Source: Arthrobacter sp. AQ5-06
Lineage (GTDB): Bacteria > Actinomycetota > Actinomycetes > Actinomycetales > Micrococcaceae
Assembly (NCBI RefSeq): GCF_003287955.1
Contig: NZ_QMKP01000003.1
Span: forward strand, 245,924 to 309,923
Direction of reading: 5' to 3'
Length of the DNA stretch: 64,000 nucleotides
Shown here: positions 43,998 to 53,355 of the stretch, one piece after another
How positions within the stretch are numbered: position 1 is the first letter of the stretch
Layout of the letters: the number at the start of each line of letters is the position of its first letter
Position numbers and translations under genes: made by a program
The notes under the pieces: model-generated
Seen by the model: the letters and a program-made list of their open reading frames with translations, nothing else
Told to the model about the DNA's origin: nothing
The model's database searches: none

Positions 43998-45269
43998 CTA
44001 GCTGACCCGCTTTACCGAAGTTGGCGAGAAGCGGTCCAGGGTGGTGATGCCGGCAAAATTATGGGGCTGAATTCCGGCCATGAGTCGTCCGTAGTTTTCG
44101 GAGAGGGCTTCAAGGTTAAGTGCTCCGTGCAAGGTGATGACGCGCGCGTCACGCCAGGATCGCTGTATGGGCTCGCTGTCCATGATGGCGGTCGATCCGG
44201 AATTTCTCTGGAGAAGCTCGATCGCTTCGGCGCACCATTTGGCCGCATAGGCTGTTTCGGCGAGGACCCGGGCGCTGAACTCCTGCATGTACTCCGGATC
44301 AGCCGGTGTGCCTGCTGCGGCGAGGGCACCGAGCCGGTCGGTTTCGTTGGCGTTGGCTTGAGCCATGAGTGTCGCGGACTGGATCTTGGTATGCACTTCC
44401 GTGAGCATCAGATGGGTTAGCGGCGCCTCCAGTTGATTCTTGTAGGTGGTCCCGCGGATGGGCCGGCCGGAGGAGCGCTCGAGAAAGCGGTCCAGGGCTC
44501 CCTGAGCCAAACCGATCGACATCCCTGCCATGAGGCTGAACGCCCAGCCGAGGGAGGGTGCTTTCCACAGGGACCCTTTCAGGCCGTTGTCGAGCGTTCC
44601 CGCCGTTATCTCGCGGAAGTCCATTCCCCGGTATTCCGGAACGAAGAGTTCGTCGTTCGCGAGCGTGATGGAAACACTGCCCGTGGCACGCATGCCGGCG
44701 ACATGCCAGTCGTCCAGGAACCGGAGTTCCTCGACCGGTACCTGGACGGCCACCAGATAGGGCCCCGTGCCATCATCGGCAATGCATCCGAGATTGGTGA
44801 AGGGTGCCCAGAGCGAGTCGCTGCCAAAAGTCCAGGGCCCCCCGGAAATGATCCAGCCGCCGTCGACCCGCTTTGCACGACCGCGCGAGGCTGGAAAGTG
44901 GCTTGAGCCGGCCACCCGCGGTCCGACCCATTCGGGCCCGTAAACTTCTTCAACGATGCGGGCGCCCGAACCGGCGGGTATCCAGTTCGTCGAGGCTCCC
45001 GCCCAAACGGTCCATCCGCATGAGCCGTCCCATTTGGAGACTTCCGTAACGACGTCGAGCTGCTGCCGAACGGACAGCTCGTCGCCGCCGAACTCTGCGG
45101 GGCTGCCGATGTTGAAGACCCCGGTGGCATCCAGGTCGGCGATGGTCTGGTCTGAATGGCGGCCTGCGCGTTCAGCCTCAAGCGCGCGCTCCCGCAAGGT
45201 GGGCCCGAGTGCGCGGACCGCCTCGAGGATGGTCGTCAACCTCTCGGACGTATCGTGCGTTGCAAACAT
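43998..45269 (-). CDS. Group D flavin-dependent monooxygenase (acyl-CoA dehydrogenase fold, HsaA/HpaB-like)
   Basis: This 423-residue protein has the acyl-CoA dehydrogenase fold of two-component flavin monooxygenases. Typical stretches are GVFNIGSPAEFGGDELSVRQQLDVVTEVSKWDGSCGW near residue 50-87, FASGPWTFGSDSLW-like SGGPWTFGSDSLWAPF in the middle and FSARVLAETAYAAKWCAEAIELL towards the end. Such oxygenases use reduced flavin delivered by a separate reductase; the flavin reductase at 53356-54519 is the obvious partner. It follows CocE 2 by 91 bases in an operon led by the quinone-reductase-like gene under site M4. Confidence 0.88.
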   Translation of the reverse strand: MFATHDTSERLTTILEAVRALGPTLRERALEAERAGRHSDQTIADLDATGVFNIGSPAEFGGDELSVRQQLDVVTEVSKWDGSCGWTVWAGASTNWIPAGSGARIVEEVYGPEWVGPRVAGSSHFPASRGRAKRVDGGWIISGGPWTFGSDSLWAPFTNLGCIADDGTGPYLVAVQVPVEELRFLDDWHVAGMRATGSVSITLANDELFVPEYRGMDFREITAGTLDNGLKGSLWKAPSLGWAFSLMAGMSIGLAQGALDRFLERSSGRPIRGTTYKNQLEAPLTHLMLTEVHTKIQSATLMAQANANETDRLGALAAAGTPADPEYMQEFSARVLAETAYAAKWCAEAIELLQRNSGSTAIMDSEPIQRSWRDARVITLHGALNLEALSENYGRLMAGIQPHNFAGITTLDRFSPTSVKRVS

Positions 45270-45360
45270 CTTTGTTATCTCCTGTGTGATTTGTTCGGGC
45301 CGGCCGCATTTAGAGGCTGGCGTTTTCGCGTTCTTGGTACGCCAGTAGCGCTTCGAAAAT

Positions 45361-47694
45361 TCACTTCAGCGGGATAATCGGCAACTGCACATAACCTTGA
45401 TGCCCAGGACCGGTGTAGATGGTGTTGGTCGCGTCGACATGGTAGCTCTCGTCGTAGGTACGGGAGGGCAATCCCGCTGGTGAATAGGGTTGAACGTCAA
45501 TCCGCAGACGGCACCCCTTGCGAATCAACGCACTGCTCGGATTAAGTCCGACTTCGATCGGGACGATTTCCCCTGCCTCGAGGGGCTGGTAGTCCTCCTT
45601 GGCGTGCGTGTGGACGGGCCAATATTCCGTCGACCTCGTCTCATCAGTCATGCGGTGCGACACTTTCAGCAGGCCGTGCCCGACGGGATGGATGTGGGTC
45701 GGATCAATGGGAGGGACCATGGCCTCATAGCGTATTTCGCGGTCCTGCTCATCGATGACGCGCAGGGACACGAAGACGTCCATGTCGCTGCTCGTTGACG
45801 CTACCGACAGACCTACTTTCATGTAGCCGGCCAGCACCATGTCTTCGGTCAGCGGATCACTGACGAATGAGATGCCGGTGGACCAGCGCGGCGTGCCGCC
45901 GACGAAGCCTGTCGGCGCCGGGATGGGTTTTCCTGGGTCGATTTCTGCCGTGTAGCTGGCCGAGTTCTCTGTAGTGGGGGCATTCTGGCTGATGCGGAGG
46001 ACGTCATTTCGTCGTTCATCGCCCGTCCAGTGTGAAGGACTGGCGTCCAGGTACCACCGTCGGTAGCTGGTCCGCGCGATCGGCCACTCGGCCTCCTCGG
46101 CGAGGTAGTGCCCACCGTTGCCTGTCCGTACTTGGAGCCGGACCGGCGCGCCGTCCATGATTCCGTTGTCCACGCCCTTGAGCCAGTGGTCGAAGAACTG
46201 CATGTGCTCGGTGGTCGTTGAGTTCTTGTAGCTGTGGGGAAACCAGGCGTCTACGAAGTCGAACTTCCTGGCTTGGGCCCCGGTGGAATGAATAAAGGTT
46301 TCGCTGCTGCCCAACTGGTGGATGACGACGCCGGTCTGTGGCCCGGTGATCCACACGGGAGCGGTTGCCTTCTCAAGTTGGGGACTCATGAACACCGATC
46401 CGGACGGCCCGTACGCGGACGCGTCGTTGAACGGCGTGTCCAGAATGCGGGTCCACCAATCGGTTTCTTCGCGTTCCCCGACGTAGTTGTGGCCTGCCAT
46501 GGCCGCTTTCCACCAGTTCCAGAATCCTTCACCGAAGAGTCCGCCGCCGTAAAGGGCTTCGTTGTAGAGGTCGGCGTCGGTTCCCAGCGCCACCATCGCC
46601 TTGAGGTGCGGCGGCTGCAGGCTGGCGACGGCGTGTTGGGTTACCGCAAGGTAGGACATGCCCCACAGGCCGACATTGCCGTTGGACCAGGATTGGGTTC
46701 CCGCCCATTCGATCGCATCGTAGTAGTCCTCGGCGTGCTGGAAGCTAAAGGGGGCCTGCTTGCCAGGGCTGTTCCCGACGCCGCGGGCGTCCACACGGAT
46801 GCACACATATCCATTCGGCACCCACACCGCTGAGTCGACACTCTCGTGATTTTCATATTGGAGGCCATCCGGATTGCCCGAGAAATATCGGTCCTCCAGT
46901 TCCTCCTTCTGCAGGGCGTCCACTTCGCTGCCGATGACGCCGTGATCGAAGCTCTTACCGTAGAAGCCCTTGTTCATGATGACCGGATGCTGGCCAGGGT
47001 CGGCCGGGCGGAAGACGTCAGCGCAGACATACGATCCGTCACGTGTTGGTATCCTGACGTCCGTCATCTTGATGATTCCGCGGATGTTCCGGCGAAGCTC
47101 GTTGCGCGCGGCAGCGGCATTGCGCAGCCGGCGGGGCGTGTTCCCTGTGAAGACGCCAGGCGTGGCATTGAGCGTCTCCAACAGGCCAACGACCTTTGGA
47201 TCAGTGGCAAACGCCACCGCCTGATTGCTGGCAAAAGCGACCATGGCCTCGCTGCCGAGGTGGCCGGCACCCGCTGATTCCTCATCAACCCCTGCCGGGT
47301 CAATTGAGGCCTGGTTGAAGTTGATCACCATCGGCTCGATGAGGTCGTGCACAATCGCGGAGATAGTTACGCCGGCTTCTACGTTGCCGTCCTGATCCAG
47401 CGTCTGAACCAGGCGGGCAAGGTTAGTCACGGTGGGATCATGCAGTTTGTCAATGTTCCCGTCTACGCGGCTGGCGAGCTGGGCAAGGTTCACTCTCGGC
47501 GCACCCTCGACCGATCCCAGGGTGAGTCCGCCAATGAGGAACGTAACCGCTTCGCCATTTCTATACTGAAATTCGCCACGTTCATTCGTAAAGCCAGTCA
47601 GAGTCGGTGTTTCGAAGCGAAGCCCGTGGACCGGGCCTGCGATGACTCCCGTCGCGACCTCGGCCGCCCCTTCGGCTGTAGTGGTGGTGCGCAT
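45361..47694 (-). CDS. CocE/NonD-family hydrolase 2 with an extra N-terminal domain
   Basis: This 777-residue hydrolase has the catalytic serine in GLWGMSYLAVTQHAV and the CocE C-terminal jelly-roll. Before it stand about 200 extra residues: a beta-rich module (GPVHGLRFETPTLTGFTNERGEFQYRNGEAVTFLIGG, shown in part) usually seen in secreted lipoproteins, then a helical part. No signal peptide or lipobox is present, so the whole chain is cytoplasmic. The ATG shares one base with the stop of the upstream gene (TAATG). The catalytic half begins near residue 210 with VRIPTRDGSYVCADVFRP. It may act on a bulky ester or amide. Confidence 0.88.
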   Translation of the reverse strand: MRTTTTAEGAAEVATGVIAGPVHGLRFETPTLTGFTNERGEFQYRNGEAVTFLIGGLTLGSVEGAPRVNLAQLASRVDGNIDKLHDPTVTNLARLVQTLDQDGNVEAGVTISAIVHDLIEPMVINFNQASIDPAGVDEESAGAGHLGSEAMVAFASNQAVAFATDPKVVGLLETLNATPGVFTGNTPRRLRNAAAARNELRRNIRGIIKMTDVRIPTRDGSYVCADVFRPADPGQHPVIMNKGFYGKSFDHGVIGSEVDALQKEELEDRYFSGNPDGLQYENHESVDSAVWVPNGYVCIRVDARGVGNSPGKQAPFSFQHAEDYYDAIEWAGTQSWSNGNVGLWGMSYLAVTQHAVASLQPPHLKAMVALGTDADLYNEALYGGGLFGEGFWNWWKAAMAGHNYVGEREETDWWTRILDTPFNDASAYGPSGSVFMSPQLEKATAPVWITGPQTGVVIHQLGSSETFIHSTGAQARKFDFVDAWFPHSYKNSTTTEHMQFFDHWLKGVDNGIMDGAPVRLQVRTGNGGHYLAEEAEWPIARTSYRRWYLDASPSHWTGDERRNDVLRISQNAPTTENSASYTAEIDPGKPIPAPTGFVGGTPRWSTGISFVSDPLTEDMVLAGYMKVGLSVASTSSDMDVFVSLRVIDEQDREIRYEAMVPPIDPTHIHPVGHGLLKVSHRMTDETRSTEYWPVHTHAKEDYQPLEAGEIVPIEVGLNPSSALIRKGCRLRIDVQPYSPAGLPSRTYDESYHVDATNTIYTGPGHQGYVQLPIIPLK

Positions 47695-48791
47695 TAACTC
47701 TCACTCTCGTCTGGCATTGTGTGCTCTGTTCGTTCGGCGGACGAAGGGGCCCGTCGGGCCCCTTCGGGCAGGATGACGCATTTGGCGTGCGGCGATTCTG
47801 CCTGCGCGCGCCACGCCGTGGGGAGGTCACTGAGCGGGAAAGTGCGGACCTCGACCCGCAGTTCGCCGCGGGTGAGGGCGCCCCAAAGCCAGTTCAGCGC
47901 TGACCGTTTGTCCTGCAGCGGTGTGTGAAGGCCGGCGAATCCCGACAGCGTGATTTGTTTGCCGCGGAGCAGGCCGGCTGGTATCTCGGCAGTGGCGCCC
48001 GCCAGGTTGCCGATGTTGACCACTCGCGCCCGTGGTGCGCAGGCCTTCAAGGCTGCTTCCAAGGGTGGGCCATACAGGCCGTCAAGGACAACGTCCACCG
48101 GGCCGGATGCCGCAAGGATCCGGGCTGCCAGCTCCTCGGTGCCTTCGTCCGGGCGCAGATCGACAACTGCGTCCGCGCCAAGGGGAAGCAGGCGCTGCAG
48201 TGCCGCCGAGTTGCGGGCGACGGCGGTGACGTGGCCGGCTCCGGTGCGGTGGGCTATCTGGACTGCGAGTTGCCCGACCGCTCCCGTGGCTCCCAGGATC
48301 AGCACTGATTCTCCGGGGCGCAGGCCAGCGTTCTCCATCAGTGGCATGAACGCCGCTGTGCCGGAGTTGCCTACGGCCGCGGCCATAACCGGGTCAAGGC
48401 CGTCGGGCAGCGCCAGAAGGTCCTGGTCCGCGACGAGCGTCTTTGTGGCGAAGGCGCCGGGGGTTGCCGGTGAGGCGTGGCACTCGGCGTAGACCCACGT
48501 GCCGGCCGGGAAGCAATCAGAATCCAGCACGACACCGACGCATTCACTGCCCGGAACGTACGGGGCTTCGTGGCGGGCCGAGTGAAACTTCCCGGAGGCG
48601 ATAAGCAGGTCCAACGGGTTCAGCGGTGCAGCAACGACGGCCACGACGCTGGTTCCGGCCGTCCGCGGCGGCAGCACGACCGAGCCCAGCCGCGGTTCAA
48701 CGCCGGCAGCGTCAACGATGCCCGCCAGAATGCCGTGCGCCTCCGCTGCAACTGCGACCTTTTCCCTGAACCGGGCATCCGTCAACCGCAT
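47694..48791 (-). CDS. Zinc-free MDR-family oxidoreductase (NADPH:quinone reductase-like)
   Basis: This 365-residue medium-chain reductase has the GroES-like N-terminal half (AAPLNPLDLLIASGKF, VPGSECVGVV) and a Rossmann half with VLILGATGAVGQLAVQIA. The zinc ligands of alcohol dehydrogenases are not apparent, which points to the quinone/enone reductase branch. AGGAGG lies six bases before the ATG. It is the first gene of a three-gene operon with CocE 2 and the group D monooxygenase. Its promoter (site M4) is duplicated at 34.6 kb. A role in reducing an enone or quinone intermediate is inferred. Confidence 0.88.
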   Translation of the reverse strand: MRLTDARFREKVAVAAEAHGILAGIVDAAGVEPRLGSVVLPPRTAGTSVVAVVAAPLNPLDLLIASGKFHSARHEAPYVPGSECVGVVLDSDCFPAGTWVYAECHASPATPGAFATKTLVADQDLLALPDGLDPVMAAAVGNSGTAAFMPLMENAGLRPGESVLILGATGAVGQLAVQIAHRTGAGHVTAVARNSAALQRLLPLGADAVVDLRPDEGTEELAARILAASGPVDVVLDGLYGPPLEAALKACAPRARVVNIGNLAGATAEIPAGLLRGKQITLSGFAGLHTPLQDKRSALNWLWGALTRGELRVEVRTFPLSDLPTAWRAQAESPHAKCVILPEGARRAPSSAERTEHTMPDESES

Positions 48792-48802
48792 GCAACCTCC
48801 TC

Positions 48803-48830
48803 CTAAAACATCACTATGGTTAGTATGGTT
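48803..48830 (-). promoter_or_regulatory. 15-bp motif site M4 (ATGGTTAGTATGGTT)
   Basis: The motif at 48816-48830 lies 25 bases upstream of the quinone-reductase-like start. The surrounding sequence, ribosome site and first codons resemble those at 34629-34683. Confidence 0.74.
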
Positions 48831-48841
48831 GGTTGATTATG

Positions 48842-49216
48842 GACAGAGACGTGGGTCACTGTCAAGAACAAAACTGCCGGAACGGCTGGGCTGCCCGGGG
48901 CGCCGGCGGGAATCTTGGTTACTGAACTTGTTTGAGGTGAAATTCACCGCAGGCGCGCCCGTCGGATCCATGCAGGCCAGGGGGCAGTGCCCCGGCTCCC
49001 CGAGTTTCGGCGGCGTTTCCTGGAGGCGCTCCGCGCCGATAACGGCAGGGATTGGCGGGCTTAGGCCCGCATCACCATTGACCATTTTCGAGCTCCTTTG
49101 CTCGCCACTGACGTTTTCCTTGGGCCGCAGAGGGTGCGGCGTTATCGACGCTACGATGTTTGACGCCAAAACTCAACAGTTGTTGATAAACTGCTCCTCT
49201 AGAATCATCGCAGGGG
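48842..49216. other. Intergenic stretch between the MDR operon and corA
   Basis: No gene was recognised. A short palindrome CAACAGTTGTTG lies at about 49175-49186, 30 bases before corA, and may belong to its promoter. Confidence 0.4.
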
Positions 49217-50350
49217 ATGAAAGGGGCAAGCGTGTCTCAGCAACGCAATGACCGGTCCACTTGGCGGCGCAACGACGGTTCCCGGCGACGAGGTTCGACC
49301 GAGGCGGCAAGCCGGGATGACAAAGCGCCGCACCTGACCCGCTACGTCACCCGGGGGCTTCCGGCGCCTGGGGTGAACGGCGCTTCGGTGGCGGAGGCGC
49401 TGCAATTCGCGCAGAGTGGTTCAGAGCGTATGGCGATGTTGTTTTATCCCGCACCCACAGGCGCCGATATCGCCGAACTCGCCGACGCCTGGGACCTGCA
49501 CCCCCTGCTTCGGGATGACCTGGTGAATGCGCGCCAGCGGCCCAAGCTCGAACGCTACGGTCAGGTTCTCTTCCTGGTCGTACGATCGGCGCGGTACATC
49601 GATGAGGTCGAAGAAGTCGACTTCGCGGAATTCCACATCCTTCTGCGCCCGCACGCGGTAGCCGTGCTGTGTCAAAGCCACCGATGGATCGACGGCACTG
49701 ATGGGACAACCTTCAACGAGGATGACATCGCCAGTCCCGATCGCAAGGAACGCACGCTCCTCGCCGATCAGCACCTGTTGAGCCTCGGGCCCGAAGCGGT
49801 GGTGTACCGGCTTCTGGATGCAATTGTTGACGGCTACGCTCCGGTCCTGCAGGGGCTGGCCATCGATAAAGAACAGATCGAAAGGCAAGTCTTCGGCGGC
49901 GACGCTGCCGTGGCGGAGCGGATCTATCGGCTCAGCCAGGAAGTCATTGACATGCAGCATACGGTCTCATCCATGACAGAGTTGCTCCGGGCCCTCAGCG
50001 CAGGGTTTGACAAATACGGGATTCCTGACGAACTGCAGACATACCTTCAAGACGTCTCCGATCACCTCACCCGGGCCAGCTCGCAAGCGGCTGAACTCCG
50101 AGAGGCCCTGTCGCAGATTCTGAGCGTGAACTCGACGCTGGTGGCCCAGCGCCAGAACGAAGACATGAAGAAGATCTCCGGATGGGCGGCCATCCTCTTC
50201 GCTCCCACTCTGATAGCGGCCGTCTACGGCATGAACTTCGACGTGATGCCCGAGTTGCATTGGGCGTTTGGCTATCCCTTCGCAATTGCCCTGATGGTGG
50301 GTTTCGCGGCGGGCTTATACGTGATCTTCAAACGCAGCAAGTGGATGTAG
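49217..50350 (+). CDS. corA: CorA-family Mg2+ (divalent cation) channel
   Basis: This 377-residue protein has a long cytoplasmic N-terminal domain, a coiled-coil helix (residues ~220-310) and two C-terminal membrane segments. The first ends with the signature YGMN (near residue 340), and the basic KRSKWM tail is usual. A GTG at 49232 with GAAAGGGG five bases upstream is an alternative start to the ATG at 49217. It lies inside the catabolic island but has no motif copy and is probably a housekeeping gene unrelated to the pathway. Confidence 0.9.
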   Translation: MKGASVSQQRNDRSTWRRNDGSRRRGSTEAASRDDKAPHLTRYVTRGLPAPGVNGASVAEALQFAQSGSERMAMLFYPAPTGADIAELADAWDLHPLLRDDLVNARQRPKLERYGQVLFLVVRSARYIDEVEEVDFAEFHILLRPHAVAVLCQSHRWIDGTDGTTFNEDDIASPDRKERTLLADQHLLSLGPEAVVYRLLDAIVDGYAPVLQGLAIDKEQIERQVFGGDAAVAERIYRLSQEVIDMQHTVSSMTELLRALSAGFDKYGIPDELQTYLQDVSDHLTRASSQAAELREALSQILSVNSTLVAQRQNEDMKKISGWAAILFAPTLIAAVYGMNFDVMPELHWAFGYPFAIALMVGFAAGLYVIFKRSKWM

Positions 50351-50404
50351 GGTTTTCCGCGCCGTTTGCGCCGCTCCAGTAGAGGAGTCGGGCGTCAAGT
50401 GGGC

Positions 50405-51031
50405 CTACGTGTCGTCCTCGCCCGACAAAATAGCCTGGACGGCGGGGGCGATGATGCCGATCAGCGATTCCGTGTCCTCCCCGACGAGGGCTGGGACCTT
50501 GACGATGCGTCGTCCAACTATGAGGCCCACCAGCATCGACGATGCGACCCCGGCTCTGATCGTTGCCGCGTGATCATTCGGGAGCCGTCCGATGAGTGCC
50601 TTCGCCAGGCGCGCCTGGATGAACTCCCGAAGCAGGGATGTTGCCTGCTCGTTGCTGATGGCGGCCCGCAGCATGGCCATGAGCGGCTCAGAGTCCTCGG
50701 GGTCGCCCTCCCACACTTCAAAAAATGCGCGGGTAACGCGCTCCCCGAGGGAATGCTCCGGCCCGACGAAGGAGTCGGAGAAATGCGACAGTGCATTCGG
50801 GGTTATCGACATAACGGCTCCGAACAATTCATCCTTAGAGCCGAAGAACTGCATGACGAGGGCAGCATCGACGCCGGCGTCTCCTGCGATTTTACGGATC
50901 GTGGCACCTGCATACCCTTCCTTGGCGAAACGCGCACGAGCGGCATCGAGGATCACCTGGCGGGTTCCGCTTGGGCCGGGCCGGCGACCTTGCCGTTTGC
51001 CTGTCGGGACTGAGGTGGGATTCGGTGACAT
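50405..51031 (-). CDS. TetR-family transcriptional regulator
   Basis: This 208-residue repressor has the TetR helix-turn-helix at residues ~20-65 (TRQVILDAARARFAKEGY, TIRKIAGDAGVDAALVMQFFGSKDELF) and a C-terminal domain of the TetR_C_17/ARO1-like type (LLREFIQARLAKALIGRL). A perfect 20-bp palindrome lies 16 bases before its ATG and should be its own operator. It converges with corA. Its other targets are not evident. Confidence 0.9.
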   Translation of the reverse strand: MSPNPTSVPTGKRQGRRPGPSGTRQVILDAARARFAKEGYAGATIRKIAGDAGVDAALVMQFFGSKDELFGAVMSITPNALSHFSDSFVGPEHSLGERVTRAFFEVWEGDPEDSEPLMAMLRAAISNEQATSLLREFIQARLAKALIGRLPNDHAATIRAGVASSMLVGLIVGRRIVKVPALVGEDTESLIGIIAPAVQAILSGEDDT

Positions 51032-51046
51032 GACACGAGTCTAACG

Positions 51047-51066
51047 AACTCAACTTGCGTTGAGTT
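51047..51066. promoter_or_regulatory. Operator palindrome AACTCAACTTGCGTTGAGTT
   Basis: Perfect 8-bp arms flank TTGC, 16 bases upstream of the TetR start. It is a typical TetR-type autoregulatory site. Confidence 0.8.
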
Positions 51067-51135
51067 AATTGCAGGTAGCTTCAAGACTGATATGGAGGCA
51101 CATGAAGGGGTTGGGATTCTGTGATGCGGCGAATG

Positions 51136-51981
51136 CTACTTCGATGCCTGCCGGGGCTGTCCCCGCGGCACACGTGTCCGTCCGGCGGGGCTCCATGTGA
51201 ACTGTGGCTGCACCCGGTTATTGAAAGCCTCAATGCCGATTCCCATGTCCGGACTGTCCGTCATGGCCGCCCAGGCGTCCTCCCATTCCTGGTCGATGTG
51301 AGGGTGGTTCGTGTCCGTCATATCCACCAACCGCTTCATGGAATGCGTGGAGAACCGGGAGCGGTCCCGGAGCGCGCTGACCAACGATTTGCCCCGCCCG
51401 TCAAACTCCTCGTCAGGAACAACTTCGGCCACCAAGCCGAGCGTCTGGGCCTGGACAGCTGTGAACGCCTCGCCCGTGAAGAGAATGAACTTTGCGTTGG
51501 CATGCCCGACCTGCCGTACGAGCCGCTCGATACCGGGCCGCGGGTAGATGATGCCGATCTTCGCCGGAGTGATGGCGAAGACGGAGCGTTTGCTCGTAAT
51601 GATGAAATCGCAGGCTGAGGCGATTTGCCAGCCTCCACCCATGCAGGCCCCATCAACCAGCGCCAGCGTGGGTTTTGTGAGGGAAGTGATGGCCTGATCG
51701 GCCCGGCTGAGCTGGTCGACGTAGGTTCCATCGTCCTGCCGGTCCAACAGGACAGAGGAAAGTTCGTTGATTGTCGCACCCGCGCTGAATGTATTGCCCG
51801 CGCCTCGAAGTACGACGACGGCGACATCGGGATCCGCTTCGAGCGTGGGCATTAGCTCTTGGATCTGCAGGCACATGGCCTTTGTCAGCGCGTTTTTCTT
51901 GGTGGGGTTGTCGATTATGACCCACGCCACGCCATCGGCGACGCTTACGCTGATTTGACCTTTCGGGGCCGGGCTGCTCAT
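51136..51981 (-). CDS. Enoyl-CoA hydratase/isomerase family protein
   Basis: This 281-residue crotonase-fold enzyme shows VVLRGAGNTFSAGATINEL (oxyanion hole 1) and ALVDGACMGGGWQIASACDF (oxyanion hole 2). The ATG at 51981 overlaps the stop of the CoA-transferase gene (ATGA); the frame is open further upstream but only inside that gene. It is the third gene of the flavin reductase operon. It should hydrate, isomerise or hydrolyse a CoA ester made by the class III CoA transferase. Confidence 0.9.
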   Translation of the reverse strand: MSSPAPKGQISVSVADGVAWVIIDNPTKKNALTKAMCLQIQELMPTLEADPDVAVVVLRGAGNTFSAGATINELSSVLLDRQDDGTYVDQLSRADQAITSLTKPTLALVDGACMGGGWQIASACDFIITSKRSVFAITPAKIGIIYPRPGIERLVRQVGHANAKFILFTGEAFTAVQAQTLGLVAEVVPDEEFDGRGKSLVSALRDRSRFSTHSMKRLVDMTDTNHPHIDQEWEDAWAAMTDSPDMGIGIEAFNNRVQPQFTWSPAGRTRVPRGQPRQASK

Positions 51982-53189
51982 CCCTGCACTCCTGCGGTTT
52001 GATTGTTGATCCTCAGGTGTCCATTTGCCTCGAGCCACCCGACTTCGTCGTCAGTGGCACCGATGTCAGCCAGAATTTCCGCCGTGTGTTCGCCTAGCAG
52101 GGGAGGGGGCGAGAGGATTTCACTGGCCTCGCCGTTTAGGCTCAGCGGCCCCCGCACCAGCGGCAGCACGCTTCCGTCGCGCCTGCGGCTCTGTTTAACG
52201 ACTCCCAGAGCGGCCACCTGCTCGGAGGCCAGGGCTTGGGAGTAGTCGTAAATTGGTCCACACGGTATCCCTGACTGGCTGATCAGGGAGATCCACTCCT
52301 GGGCTGTCTTTGCCGACAGCGCTGATTCGATGAGCTCCGTCAACTGGTCCCTGTTGGCTGAGCGGAGCGCCCCAGTGCTAAAGCGGGCATCGTCGGCTGC
52401 CAGTGGCACCCCAAGCAAGTCACAGAATGTGCGCCAATGCTTGTCGTTGCCAACGGCGATGTTGATGGGTGCGGTCGCAGTGGTAAATGTACCGTAGGGG
52501 GCGATCGTGGGGTGGTTGTTTCCTTGGGGGGAGGGGGTCTCATGAAGGCTGAGGGCCCGCTGCCCCTGGAATACCGAAAGGTTCAGTGCCGTTTCCAACA
52601 GGGAGGTCGAGACACTGCTGACAGGTTTACCGCTGTTTCGGCCCAATAGTGCGGACACGATGCCGAACGCACAAACCATTCCCGATGTGATGTCGACAAT
52701 GGGCACGCCTACCCTGTATGTCGTTCCGGCGCCCGTTACCGACATGAGTCCGGACATTCCTTGAATGACCTGGTCCAGGCCGGCGTCGTCCTTGAGCGGG
52801 CCGGCCGTGCCGAAGCCGTTCACCGAGGCGAGGACGAGTCCGGGGTTGAGCTCCTCCAAACGCTCGGAAGTCAGCCCCAATTTCTCCAGGGTTCCGAGTT
52901 TGAAGTTCTCCACGAGGACGTCGGCTTTGGCAATCAGGCGGTCCAGTATCGCGCGCCCTTCGGTGGAATAGAAGTTGAGGCAGACCGACTTTTTGTTGCG
53001 GTTCAACGAGTCGAAATACAGGCTGTGCTCGTCTTCAAACGGGGGCCATTGGCGTGCGGTGTCGCCGCCATTGATGCTTTCGACCTTGATAATGCTGGCG
53101 CCCATATCGGCAAGCAATGCAGTGCAGTATGGCCCGGCAAGGGCCCTGCTAAGGTCAACCACCGTAATTCCCTCAAGTGGCTTGATCAT
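51978..53189 (-). CDS. CaiB/BaiF (class III) CoA transferase
   Basis: This 403-residue enzyme moves CoA between acids. It shows ITVVDLSRALAGPYCTALLADMGASIIKVE at the start, GDTARQWPPF, and AGLDQVIQGMSGLMSVTG with the Asp that carries the acyl intermediate in this family. It sits between the flavin reductase gene (166 bases upstream) and the enoyl-CoA hydratase gene it overlaps. It probably activates an acid intermediate of the pathway for CoA-based breakdown. Confidence 0.92.
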   Translation of the reverse strand: MIKPLEGITVVDLSRALAGPYCTALLADMGASIIKVESINGGDTARQWPPFEDEHSLYFDSLNRNKKSVCLNFYSTEGRAILDRLIAKADVLVENFKLGTLEKLGLTSERLEELNPGLVLASVNGFGTAGPLKDDAGLDQVIQGMSGLMSVTGAGTTYRVGVPIVDITSGMVCAFGIVSALLGRNSGKPVSSVSTSLLETALNLSVFQGQRALSLHETPSPQGNNHPTIAPYGTFTTATAPINIAVGNDKHWRTFCDLLGVPLAADDARFSTGALRSANRDQLTELIESALSAKTAQEWISLISQSGIPCGPIYDYSQALASEQVAALGVVKQSRRRDGSVLPLVRGPLSLNGEASEILSPPPLLGEHTAEILADIGATDDEVGWLEANGHLRINNQTAGVQG

Positions 53190-53355
53190 GATTGTCTCCC
53201 TGATTCAGATGGCAAAGATGGGGTGGGCGAAGCCCGCAAGGCGCGAGGGCAGTCGGTGAGGGGATCATTCCCGGCCGGCCGGCCGGTTGTGAATCCAAAG
53301 GGGAAGCGGTCCGGTGGCAACGTGCGATCGCCGAGCCGCGCCTCGCGGGCATGGA

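Noticed and set aside
45262..45276. Ninth copy of the 15-bp motif at the start of the group D monooxygenase
   Set aside because: AAACATC occurs here but the rest of the motif fails, and the bases are the first codons of the gene; treated as coincidence.
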